In this document: positions 44,914 through 52,852 of the stretch, piece after piece | Numbering within the stretch: the stretch's first letter is position 1 | Layout of the letters: each line of letters opens with the position of its first letter | Origin: Fibrella aquatilis | GTDB taxonomy: Bacteria; Bacteroidota; Bacteroidia; Cytophagales; Spirosomataceae | DNA: 64,000 bases | Direction: 5' to 3' | NCBI RefSeq assembly: GCF_017353255.1 | Contig: NZ_JAFMYU010000004.1 | Coordinates: 307,376-371,375 of the forward strand | Notes under the pieces: generated by a model | Told to the model about the DNA's origin: nothing | Seen by the model: the letters and a program-made list of their open reading frames with translations, nothing else | Database searches by the model: none | Translations under genes and position numbers: made by a program

Positions 44914-46713
44914 TTATTGCTTCAGGATTTTGGTCGTGAACGTCTGCCGTCCGTCGTTCACGCTGATAATGTACAGCCCGGTCGGTACCGGCGTTCCGTT
45001 CTGGTTGGTGCCGTTCCAGTACACCCCGTTCTGGCCAGACGCGGCACTGCTGACGTTGAACGTAGCGACGGATACACCCGCCGTGTTGAGGATGTTTACC
45101 GACACGGGGCCTCCCTCTGCAAACGGGTACTTAATTTCGGTCTGCTCCCGGAACGGATTCGGGTAAGCCCGCACCTTCGCAACCATTTCCGGGTTTTCGA
45201 GCCGCGACTGGTTGCCCATGCTTTCGGCAATCGCTACGTTTCGGGCAATGGATGATTCAGCGGCTTTCCGAAATTGAGACAGGGGTACCCCCATCGTGAC
45301 CTTGCCGACTGGTGCCCGCAGGGTCATGGGCCGGTTGAAGTTGGCTGGCCCATAGTACTCGCCCCGGGCAAAGTACACCTGCGCCCCGGCGGGGGCATCG
45401 GTGGCTGCTTGGTTCTGGGTACGAAACGGTTTGTGAATCTCCCCGGTACCGGGGTCATACAGCCCTTCGGGGTCTACGTAAACGGAGTTGGATGCATAGA
45501 AATCGCTTACCTCATTCCGAAATGCTTCATCCCGAAAGCCTAAGCCGTGGCCCGGAAAGCCAAACCCAGAAATGACGCCGGCTTGCTCGTTGTGTATCCC
45601 AATCGCCACGTTCGACCCTGCGTAGGTGACAGGGGCACCATCGTCGCTACCTATGAAAAGTGGCGTGTTATAAAGCAGAAACCGGTCGCGGTCGCCGTTT
45701 CCGCCCGCTTCAAGGTACTCGTTCTGCTTCAACAGCGACGTTTCCAGTAGCTGCAAGGTTCGATAGATGGTTCGACCCTCCAGATTGTCCCCGTTAACGT
45801 TTCCGTAATGAAAAATATCTACCGGTATATTCCCGCTCCCCTTCGCGTCGATGGTGAAATTGCCAGGATTCTCAGCAATGCGAAAGTATTCCTGCTGGCG
45901 TTCGCCGGGCCGCAGGCCAGTGCCGTTGGGCAGCGGTTCAAAAATCACCCAACCGTACCAAAAAAAATGACCTGAAGCTTTGGGCTCGTCTTTAAAGTAT
46001 ACCAAGCTCGAACGAGGCAGATTTCGGTTTTTCAGTGGATACTGATCCTGGGGTGCCGGGTGCATGACTGTGCCGCCGAGTGAGGGCGGCACATTGAACT
46101 CGATGACGTCATAAGGATCGGGGTAAAAATAATAGTCATACATCCTGTAAGCCGTCACAATGGCTCCATTTGGTGCGATCCAGCCCGTGCCGTACGAATC
46201 CGTACCGTTGGTAAACCGACCTACTGCTTTGGCATACGGGTACGTTTCGGTGAGGCTCTCCGGGATGGAAACCGCCTGCCGCGCCCCCGGCTGTGTGGGC
46301 GCTGCCTGACGGCCATTTCTGGCCAGACGGTCCGATTCATCGCTTACCTTCATGCCACTGACCGTAACCGTGTTGCGGTCGCCGGGGGCCTCGAACAGCG
46401 ATACATTTACGGATTGGCCATTGAAGTAGGCCGAGCTGTACCGCCAGTTTTCAAGGTCCTGCTTTCTGAGTTCCTGCCGGGTGCCATCGGTGCCTTCGAG
46501 CACTAGATAACTGCCTTCGCCGAGTTGCGTACCCGCAAAATACAGCCGCAGAAAGGTTGTGTTGGGCTGCGTTACCTGCGTCAGGAAACGGAGTTGGTCG
46601 CGGCCTGACGTATCTACCTGATACCGGAACGAATGCGGTACTATTTTCTGAGCCAGCACCGGCACACCGACCGGGCAGAGCAGAATGAAGAGCAAGAGTT
46701 TGATTGGATTCAT
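44914..46713 (-). CDS. Trypsin-fold, probably inactive protease-like protein with type IX sorting domain
   Basis: ATG 46713 is chosen because it starts the signal peptide MNPIKLLLFILLCPVGVPVLAQ; a longer upstream frame would overlap the previous gene. The product has 599 residues. The central region resembles bacterial lysyl-endopeptidase-like proteins: GTGWIAPNGAIVTAY, then YDVIEFNVPPS, and later GSDDGAPVTYAGSNVAIGIHNE. At the position of the catalytic histidine (usually TAxHC) stands Arg190, and at that of the serine (GNSGSP) stands Asp358, so it is likely catalytically dead. The C-terminal 90 residues, AYPNPFREQTEIKY to GLYIISVNDGRQTFTTKILKQ, form a type A type IX secretion sorting domain. 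It is therefore exported and anchored at or released from the cell surface. Confidence 0.82.
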   Translation of the reverse strand: MNPIKLLLFILLCPVGVPVLAQKIVPHSFRYQVDTSGRDQLRFLTQVTQPNTTFLRLYFAGTQLGEGSYLVLEGTDGTRQELRKQDLENWRYSSAYFNGQSVNVSLFEAPGDRNTVTVSGMKVSDESDRLARNGRQAAPTQPGARQAVSIPESLTETYPYAKAVGRFTNGTDSYGTGWIAPNGAIVTAYRMYDYYFYPDPYDVIEFNVPPSLGGTVMHPAPQDQYPLKNRNLPRSSLVYFKDEPKASGHFFWYGWVIFEPLPNGTGLRPGERQQEYFRIAENPGNFTIDAKGSGNIPVDIFHYGNVNGDNLEGRTIYRTLQLLETSLLKQNEYLEAGGNGDRDRFLLYNTPLFIGSDDGAPVTYAGSNVAIGIHNEQAGVISGFGFPGHGLGFRDEAFRNEVSDFYASNSVYVDPEGLYDPGTGEIHKPFRTQNQAATDAPAGAQVYFARGEYYGPANFNRPMTLRAPVGKVTMGVPLSQFRKAAESSIARNVAIAESMGNQSRLENPEMVAKVRAYPNPFREQTEIKYPFAEGGPVSVNILNTAGVSVATFNVSSAASGQNGVYWNGTNQNGTPVPTGLYIISVNDGRQTFTTKILKQ

Positions 46714-46736
46714 GGTTGCTGTGTGGTTAACGTACC

Positions 46737-48032
46737 TTATTGAAGACTCACCAACACCAGCACCAACCCTTTGCCTGCTTCCAGCGTCGTCATGGCCTTG
46801 CCGAGGATGGCCCCCTGTGCCCGCCCGCCGTCCGACGCCTTCATGGCATGGCCTGCTGTGGGCGAGGTGGTGAGCAGGTCGCCGGGACAAATGGCCCCGT
46901 ACTGCGCATCGACCCGGCAATAGACCCGCCCTGTCAGGGCCACGGGGTGCTGCCCGCTGGCGAGCGTACCGACCTGCCCCATCAGCATACCGGGCTGCAC
47001 GTCGCCCGCCCCGCTCACGATACCGGCTACCGTTTTGTCGTAGGCGGCATTCGCTACCCGCAGTTGCCCCGGCTTGTTGGGGTCGATGCTGACCACCGTA
47101 CCCGGCAGCAGGGTTCCGGCGGGGTCGATGTCGAAGTGCTCAGCGAGGTCGGCACCACCCGTGATTTCGAGGATTTTCGTGCTGATGGTGCCGTTGACCT
47201 GCAAGGTTTTGGAGGGCGTTGTGAGGCCGATGCCTACGTTCCCGGCGGGGGTAATCACCATCGTAGCATCGTTGGAACTGGCCGTTTTGGAGAAGACCAA
47301 TTTACCGGCCCCGGCACCCCAGTTGCTGTTACCCACGCCAATCCGCCAGGCAGCACCGCCACCACCCGGATTGATCAGCTTCAGTTGCATATCACTTTCC
47401 GACGCTACGCTGAGCCGGGCTTCATTGTCAGTCGTGCCGACTTTCACGCGCCCTCCGCCATTGGCGAGATGGATGTCCTTGTCTGACTCATTGTTCAGAT
47501 ACAACGGGTCGGTACTTTCCATCTGATTGCCGTCCACGAAAAGCGTATGCACGTTGTCGCCGGCCTTCGAATACAGCCGTAAGGCCCCACCGGTGAACGA
47601 GCTACCGCTTCTGTTCACGTTTTGACCATAGACGTGCAATTCGGTAGGGTCATTGATCGCACTACCGAAACGGGCCACCGAGGGTGACATCGACAATATA
47701 GAGTTGCCGTTATGCCGGATACGGAACGTCGATTCATTGATGATTGACCACGTCGTAGCCGTGCCGTTGAACAGGCTTCTCCGCAGTTCAATACCGGCTA
47801 TCTGATCGTCTATCTGATTCCCGCCCATTGAGCCGACCCGCAGGTACGTGTCCACCGTGTTCTGTACGTCTAAGCTACGTTGGGGCGTTGATGTGCCGAC
47901 GCCTACTTTCACCGTAGGGAGTACATACTGGTTGCCGTTGGCCGACAACCATTGGGCCATCAGTGGATTGGAGCTGAACAGAAGGCCCACGAAGGAGGCT
48001 TTTACAAAAAGGTGTGTGAACGAGGTACGCAT
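46737..48032 (-). CDS. Secreted tail-fibre-like structural protein
   Basis: ATG 48032 gives the signal peptide MRTSFTHLFVKASFVGLLFSS; a start at 48065 would add eleven residues before it. The product has 431 residues. It has repeated phrases of the VGVGTSTPQRSLDVQ and VGIGLTTPSKTLQVNGTI type, common in Bacteroidota fibre proteins that end in trimeric or intramolecular-chaperone domains. The C-terminal 130 residues (GGADLAEHFDI, PGTVVSIDPNKPGQL, KTVAGIVSGAG, GRVYCRVDA, GDLLTTS, GHAMKA, AILGKA) match a domain known from phage-fibre and surface proteins. A peptidase S74 triad was not seen. It lies 23 bases before the type IX-sorted protein. Confidence 0.75.
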   Translation of the reverse strand: MRTSFTHLFVKASFVGLLFSSNPLMAQWLSANGNQYVLPTVKVGVGTSTPQRSLDVQNTVDTYLRVGSMGGNQIDDQIAGIELRRSLFNGTATTWSIINESTFRIRHNGNSILSMSPSVARFGSAINDPTELHVYGQNVNRSGSSFTGGALRLYSKAGDNVHTLFVDGNQMESTDPLYLNNESDKDIHLANGGGRVKVGTTDNEARLSVASESDMQLKLINPGGGGAAWRIGVGNSNWGAGAGKLVFSKTASSNDATMVITPAGNVGIGLTTPSKTLQVNGTISTKILEITGGADLAEHFDIDPAGTLLPGTVVSIDPNKPGQLRVANAAYDKTVAGIVSGAGDVQPGMLMGQVGTLASGQHPVALTGRVYCRVDAQYGAICPGDLLTTSPTAGHAMKASDGGRAQGAILGKAMTTLEAGKGLVLVLVSLQ

Positions 48033-48148
48033 GATTTGTAAGTGTATTGGTTTGGATTTGAACATTCAGGACATAGCTCCCCCAACCCAGAGCAGATGTC
48101 TGCTCCGGCAAAACGGTTAGTGCGTTGCGGGGAAGCGGTTTGGCCGAC

Positions 48149-48859
48149 TTAGTTATTGGGTACGGCCAGGTACACCTCGATGATACGCGGTGTCATCGAG
48201 ACGATGCGGATACCGCCGTAGCGGTTTGCAGCCATCGGTTTCATCACTTTAAAGAGGAAGATATCGCCCTGCTGATACACCGGGGGTTCCTGGTTGTTAT
48301 CCACCCAGTTGATTTCAAACAGGCTTGGCCGATCTTTCACCCACCCCTCGATAGTCTTGGCTGAGTGGTTGGTTTTGTTGAACCAGACGGTTTCCATTTC
48401 ATCGCCCGCCCCAAAATTGTAGGTCAGTTCGTCCCACATCGTTCGGGCCATTTCTAGCTGCGCGTTGTGGTACAGATTGACATGGGTCTTGTAGGTGGTG
48501 GAAGCCGGTTGGCCGTTCAGGTAATCGAAACTGTTGAGCGCACCGTTCGACAGCGTGAACACCGTCGGAATCTTGTTGGGGTCTGTACCAACCGGGTAGT
48601 TCGGCCATTCGATCCGCCAGGTGTGGCATTTGGTGTGGGCAAACAGCTCACGCTCTGGAATGAACGTCTGCTTGGTAATCGTCGGGTAGGGCAGACCGCC
48701 GGGGATGGGTACGTACCCGCCGGGACCCTCCAGGGGTACGTTGAGCCTAAATCCGTCGGCCTGTGCCGATGGGGCTTGCCGCTCAATGAAGCTGTTTTCG
48801 CATCCGCAAAGCGCCATCATGAGCGATGCGAACACGGTTACTACGGTTACTCGTTGCAT
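48149..48859 (-). CDS. Lipoprotein of unknown function
   Basis: The protein has 236 residues. MQRVTVVTVFASLMMALCGCENS is a lipoprotein signal with the lipidated cysteine most probably at Cys20. The mature part has no recognised family; it contains TKCHTWRIEWPNYPVG, aromatic WDELTYNFGAGDEMETVWFNKT and a C-terminal GGIRIVSMTPRIIEVYLAVPNN, suggesting a beta-rich fold. It is the first gene of the surface operon, directly downstream of the hybrid sensor/AraC gene, whose control it may obey. Confidence 0.8.
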   Translation of the reverse strand: MQRVTVVTVFASLMMALCGCENSFIERQAPSAQADGFRLNVPLEGPGGYVPIPGGLPYPTITKQTFIPERELFAHTKCHTWRIEWPNYPVGTDPNKIPTVFTLSNGALNSFDYLNGQPASTTYKTHVNLYHNAQLEMARTMWDELTYNFGAGDEMETVWFNKTNHSAKTIEGWVKDRPSLFEINWVDNNQEPPVYQQGDIFLFKVMKPMAANRYGGIRIVSMTPRIIEVYLAVPNN

Positions 48860-48932
48860 CTGTGTGTGGGTTAAAAAAGAGGAAAAACGTTGCCGAGTGC
48901 TTGCAGGTGATTCGGCGATTACCTTACGATGA

Positions 48933-48940
48933 CAAAGGTA
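48933..48940 (-). promoter_or_regulatory. Possible Bacteroidota -7 promoter element
   Basis: TACCTTTG on the minus strand fits the TAnnTTTG -7 consensus of the main Bacteroidota sigma factor and lies about 74 bases before the lipoprotein start. A TTAG about 21 bases upstream is only a weak -33 partner. Confidence 0.35.
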
Positions 48941-49039
48941 TCGGCGATGCTTCGGCGGGGACTAACACGCATTTCCCAGAAACTAGCACGGATGTAACAT
49001 GAGTGTTATTTTAAATTTAAACTACTGATTTGCAGTAAT

Positions 49040-52000
49040 TTATATTGAGTCATTGACAACTTTTTCGCCTTTCTGTTTGGCAAATTCGGAGGGCTGCATT
49101 CCAAACTGTTCTTTGAAGCACTTCGAGAAATACGACAGGTGATTGAAACCCGACAGGTAAGCAGCCTCGGCGATCTGGATGCCGGGCTGCTGCAACAGAT
49201 CGGCGGCCCGCTGAAGCCGGATGTGGCGGATAAAGTCGGAGGCCGATTGGTCGGTGAGGGCCTTCAGCTTGCGGTGCAACTGCATCCGGCTCATGCCCAT
49301 TTCGCGCTGGAGAGCTTCTACGCTGAAGGCGTCGTCGGCCATGTACTGTTCGATGACGCCGATAACCTTCTCCAGAAACTCGGCCTCCCGGTCGCGGATG
49401 GGCGCGCCGGTTGGTTGCAAGACGACCTCGCGGCTGTACTTTTTCCGTAACAAATCGCGCTGCGTGAGTACGCTACTGATGCGCGCTACCAGTTCATCCA
49501 ACGCAAACGGTTTGGCCAAATACTGCTCAGCCCCGCCCTCAAAACCCTCTGTGCGGGAATCGACGTCGTCTTTGGCCGTGAGCAAAATAACTGGAATATG
49601 GCTGGTGAGGTCGTCTTCCTTCAGGTGGCGGGTCATCGAAAAACCGTCCATCACCGGCATCATCACGTCGGATACGATGACGTCGGGGACAAGCTTCCGG
49701 GCGGTTTGCAACCCATCGAGGCCCTGCATCGCCTGAATAACACGGTACTGGTCGGCCAACTGTTTCTGGAGATAATTGCTCAACTCAGGGTGATCCTCCA
49801 CCAACAGCAGGGTGGGTTTGTCGTCGCGACTCGTTTCGGCCAGATCTTCCGGCGAATTGGCCGGGGTGAAAAACTCCGCTAACACAGGGCTGCCTGGAAA
49901 GGTACCGGTGACAGGATCTACCCGAGGAACGTTTGGGTATCGAAGCGCATTTATCAATAGCGGCAGCCGCACCACGAACGTACTCCCCGCTCCTTCCCGG
50001 CTATCTACCTGAATCGAGCCTTTGTGCAGTTCTACCAGTTCTTTGGTGAGTGTCAGGCCCAGGCCCGTTCCATCAAAAGCTCTGGTCTGCGAATCGTCGG
50101 CCTGGTAAAAACGGTCAAAAATTCGGGCATGCAACGGCTCAGGAATGCCCACCCCCGTGTCGGCTACCTCGATCCTGAGGCCATACATGGGTTCAACAAC
50201 CACCCGAAAGCTAACGCTGCCCCCCGTCGGCGTGAATTTGATAGCATTCGCCAGGAGGTTGTAGATGATTTTTTCCAGTTTATCCCGGTCAAACGGCACA
50301 TCCAGTTTCACGGCTGGCAGGTCGACAACGTAGCGCACTTCCTTGTTGTCGGCCAGTGACCAGAACGAATGAGCCAGTTGGCTGATGAACTCGATCACAT
50401 CATCTGTTCGCATTCGTAATGTAAGCTGACCCATTTCGGCCTTTGCCAGATCTAGCAGCTGGTTCACCAACCGAAGCAGCCGGTTAGCGTTCCGTTCCAT
50501 CATGCGGGTTTCCTCTGGGCTAATGGCTTTCCGTTTCTGTAGTGGTGCCAGAATGAGTTGCAGGGGCGTTCGGAACTCGTGTGAGATGTTAGCAAAAAAC
50601 TGCGACTTCACCCGGTCGAGTTTCTTGATGTAATCTGCTTCAATTTGCAGGATTTTGGCTTCTTTGGCGGCCTCATCGGCCAGCACCTGGGCAATTTTGC
50701 TACTACAGATGGCCGCAATGGTTTGCAGGGCCTCCCGGTGGTGTTCCTGAAAAAAGCCTTTCTGGGGGTGTTCCGAGTCGATCACGCCAATGACCTTATT
50801 TTGGAGCAGCAGCGGTACGGCCAGTTCGGCGTAACGTACCTCGTCATCCACAATGTAGCGCGGGTCCTGCGTGGTGTCGGCAATGGTTTCGGGCTTACCC
50901 GTTACGGCCACCGTCCCGACGATGCCCGTACCGAGCGGAATCTCGATTGGGTTGAAGATGGCGTAGGCTTCCGGGTTTTTGTTGCCGTAGGCGGCTTTCT
51001 GAATGAGGGCCGTTTGTTCGTCGTTGAGCAGGTAAATCACGCAATCCACGAAGCCCAGCCGGGCAATGCAGTTTTTGGCCACGTCCCACAGGATTTCGTC
51101 TACCGTGTTTTTGCCGTAGAGCGACGTGGCGAAGTAGTTGATCGTTCCGTCGATATCCTGCCGGAGTTGCAGACTGCGCGAAAGATGGTACTGCTCGTTT
51201 TCCAGCGAAAGCTGCTGATTCCGTTGCTGAAGCTTGTACCGGTTAAACAGCAGGTAGCCAATCAACCCGGCCAGTAAAGCCAGAGCAACCAGCGCAACAA
51301 TCAGCGTGTGTTGCTGACTGAGCGACGCCTGTTGGGTCGCCAGGCGAAGTTTCTGAACACCCAGTTCGCGGTCTTTCTGTTCGCCCTGATACCGCGCCTG
51401 CATGTCGGCAATCTGCTTCGACAACTCCGCCGACTGCAAACTATCGGTTAGGTATTGGTACTGCTCTTGGGCTGCGACGGCTTCTTTAGGCTTCCCCAAC
51501 ACACCATAAATCAAGGGCAAATTAGCCAGAACCTGCTGCTGAATATTTTTGGATTCGATTCGTTTGGCGATAGCTAGTGCCCGTTGTGAATACTGTAAGG
51601 CTTGCCGAAAATCGCCCATGTCTCTGAAAAGCAGGGCTAAATCCAGGTAAGAGCCGCTGATATTCAGTTGATTGTCGTTTTTTAGGTCGATAGCCAGCGA
51701 TTTGTTGTAGAAGGCAAGTGCTTTGCCGAACTCCCGGCGAATGCGGTAGACTCTCGCCAGGTTATGAAACGTATTGCTCATCGCCTGCGTGTCGCGCTGA
51801 GCCGTTTGGATGGTCAGCGCCTTCAGGCCTAATTGTAAAGACTGGTCGTACTCTTTTTTGTCGAAGTACACATTCCCCAGGTTGCCATAGATAGACCCAA
51901 GCATGCCCGTGTCCTGCCGCGCCTCCGCGATCTTCTGGGCTTGCAGGTTCGCTTCGATACTCGCGTCATACAGCTTCATGTATCGGTTGACGATGCCCAC

Positions 52001-52342
52001 GGCGAGGTATGACCGGCAAATCTCCTCCTGCTCGCCCAACTTATGAAAAATTGAAAGCCCAGCTTTGGCTGCATCAAGGGCACTGACGTAGTCGTCCCGT
52101 TCAGCATAGATGCGGGTCAGCCGCTGGTAGGCTTTGCCTTCCGACAAGGTCAGCTGGTTTTTCTGCGCCAGCGACAGGGCAGAGCGGGCGGCTGTCAACG
52201 CCTGTTCGGGTTGGGAAGAGGTGAGTTTTTTAGCCCGGTCGAGTTGCCGATCCACAGCCTTTTGTACGGCTGACTGAGCCAACAACGGTGCATCTACTGT
52301 ACAAAAGTGAAAACAAAGCAGGAGCAAAAAGCGTACAGCCAT
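49040..52342 (-). CDS. Hybrid sensor: TPR-GAF-histidine kinase-receiver-AraC
   Basis: The protein has 1100 residues. A signal sequence (1-22) is followed by TPR repeats over about 25-330 in the periplasm, one membrane helix near 345-365 (LIVALVALALLAGLIGYLLF) and a short coiled coil. A cytosolic GAF domain (about 400-550) follows. HisKA has the phospho-acceptor His588 in ISHEFRTP; HATPase_c has NLLANAIKFTP, ADTGVGIP and GTGLGLTLTK. The receiver domain starts PTLLLVEDHPE with the phospho-acceptor Asp892 in SDVMMPVMDG. The C-terminal AraC-type HTH (about 1000-1095) has MSRMQLHRKLKAL and AAYLSGFNHLSYFSKCFKEQFG. All steps from sensing to DNA binding thus lie in one protein. The next genes on the strand, after 180 bases, are the surface operon. 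Confidence 0.93.
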   Translation of the reverse strand: MAVRFLLLLCFHFCTVDAPLLAQSAVQKAVDRQLDRAKKLTSSQPEQALTAARSALSLAQKNQLTLSEGKAYQRLTRIYAERDDYVSALDAAKAGLSIFHKLGEQEEICRSYLAVGIVNRYMKLYDASIEANLQAQKIAEARQDTGMLGSIYGNLGNVYFDKKEYDQSLQLGLKALTIQTAQRDTQAMSNTFHNLARVYRIRREFGKALAFYNKSLAIDLKNDNQLNISGSYLDLALLFRDMGDFRQALQYSQRALAIAKRIESKNIQQQVLANLPLIYGVLGKPKEAVAAQEQYQYLTDSLQSAELSKQIADMQARYQGEQKDRELGVQKLRLATQQASLSQQHTLIVALVALALLAGLIGYLLFNRYKLQQRNQQLSLENEQYHLSRSLQLRQDIDGTINYFATSLYGKNTVDEILWDVAKNCIARLGFVDCVIYLLNDEQTALIQKAAYGNKNPEAYAIFNPIEIPLGTGIVGTVAVTGKPETIADTTQDPRYIVDDEVRYAELAVPLLLQNKVIGVIDSEHPQKGFFQEHHREALQTIAAICSSKIAQVLADEAAKEAKILQIEADYIKKLDRVKSQFFANISHEFRTPLQLILAPLQKRKAISPEETRMMERNANRLLRLVNQLLDLAKAEMGQLTLRMRTDDVIEFISQLAHSFWSLADNKEVRYVVDLPAVKLDVPFDRDKLEKIIYNLLANAIKFTPTGGSVSFRVVVEPMYGLRIEVADTGVGIPEPLHARIFDRFYQADDSQTRAFDGTGLGLTLTKELVELHKGSIQVDSREGAGSTFVVRLPLLINALRYPNVPRVDPVTGTFPGSPVLAEFFTPANSPEDLAETSRDDKPTLLLVEDHPELSNYLQKQLADQYRVIQAMQGLDGLQTARKLVPDVIVSDVMMPVMDGFSMTRHLKEDDLTSHIPVILLTAKDDVDSRTEGFEGGAEQYLAKPFALDELVARISSVLTQRDLLRKKYSREVVLQPTGAPIRDREAEFLEKVIGVIEQYMADDAFSVEALQREMGMSRMQLHRKLKALTDQSASDFIRHIRLQRAADLLQQPGIQIAEAAYLSGFNHLSYFSKCFKEQFGMQPSEFAKQKGEKVVNDSI

Positions 52343-52644
52343 ACTTGCCAGCTTAGACCATCGTGTGCATAGGGTTCAGCTAACAGAAATGTCGCAAGTT
52401 TTTCAATGAGTACAAATTCGACTTCGTAATCGGCAGCGAGTTAGCCTATCTAGTGGGTGTTCACTAAAGGCCCGTCTAACCTCAATACACAGTAACAATT
52501 TGACTACTAAACTAATACGTACCCCAAAACCTCAACTAGATACGTGCCGGTTTATGCCTCAGAGTTACCTCCTCATCGCCAGCGGAATGTGTAGGTCAAC
52601 AGCAAGCAGTTACATGCTGCCCAATGTAGCGATTGGTCAACGTA
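52343..52644. other. Gene-free stretch
   Basis: About 300 bases upstream of the hybrid sensor hold its promoter region. No coding frame, RNA gene, sigma-54 motif or TGTCCG dyad was seen. Part near 52.55-52.64 kb may be more decayed permease DNA, but similarity is too weak to claim. Confidence 0.45.
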
Positions 52645-52847
52645 TTTACTGGCCCTACTGATCGCTTCGCCGTTGGCATGGTGAGCTATACCGCTGGCTC
52701 CAGTACTTCGCCTACCGTGTCGATAGCGAGTGGTGTGGCTTTGCCCTGACGGGGGCGTTGGCGGTGGGTATTGCCTTGGTCACGGTGAGCTATCAGAGCA
52801 TCCGCGCCGCCCTGATGAACCCGGTGAAGGCGTTGCGGAGTAAGTAG
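52645..52847 (+). pseudogene. Decayed 3' end of a permease gene
   Basis: On the plus strand, LLALLIASPLAW is followed by an in-frame TGA. After a two-base loss the frame resumes with WLQYFAYRVDSEW, then FALTGALAVGIALVTVSYQ and SIRAALMNPVKALRSK before a TAG. This is the common permease C-terminus with a frameshift and changed tail (SLRSE to ALRSK). No upstream part of the gene remains. It ends 5 bases from the end of the convergent minus-strand permease. Confidence 0.88.
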
Positions 52848-52852
52848 CCCCC

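Noticed and set aside
46714..46920. Extension of the type IX-sorted protein into the fibre-like gene
   Set aside because: The residues are arginine- and histidine-rich frame shadow; a signal peptide starts at 46713.
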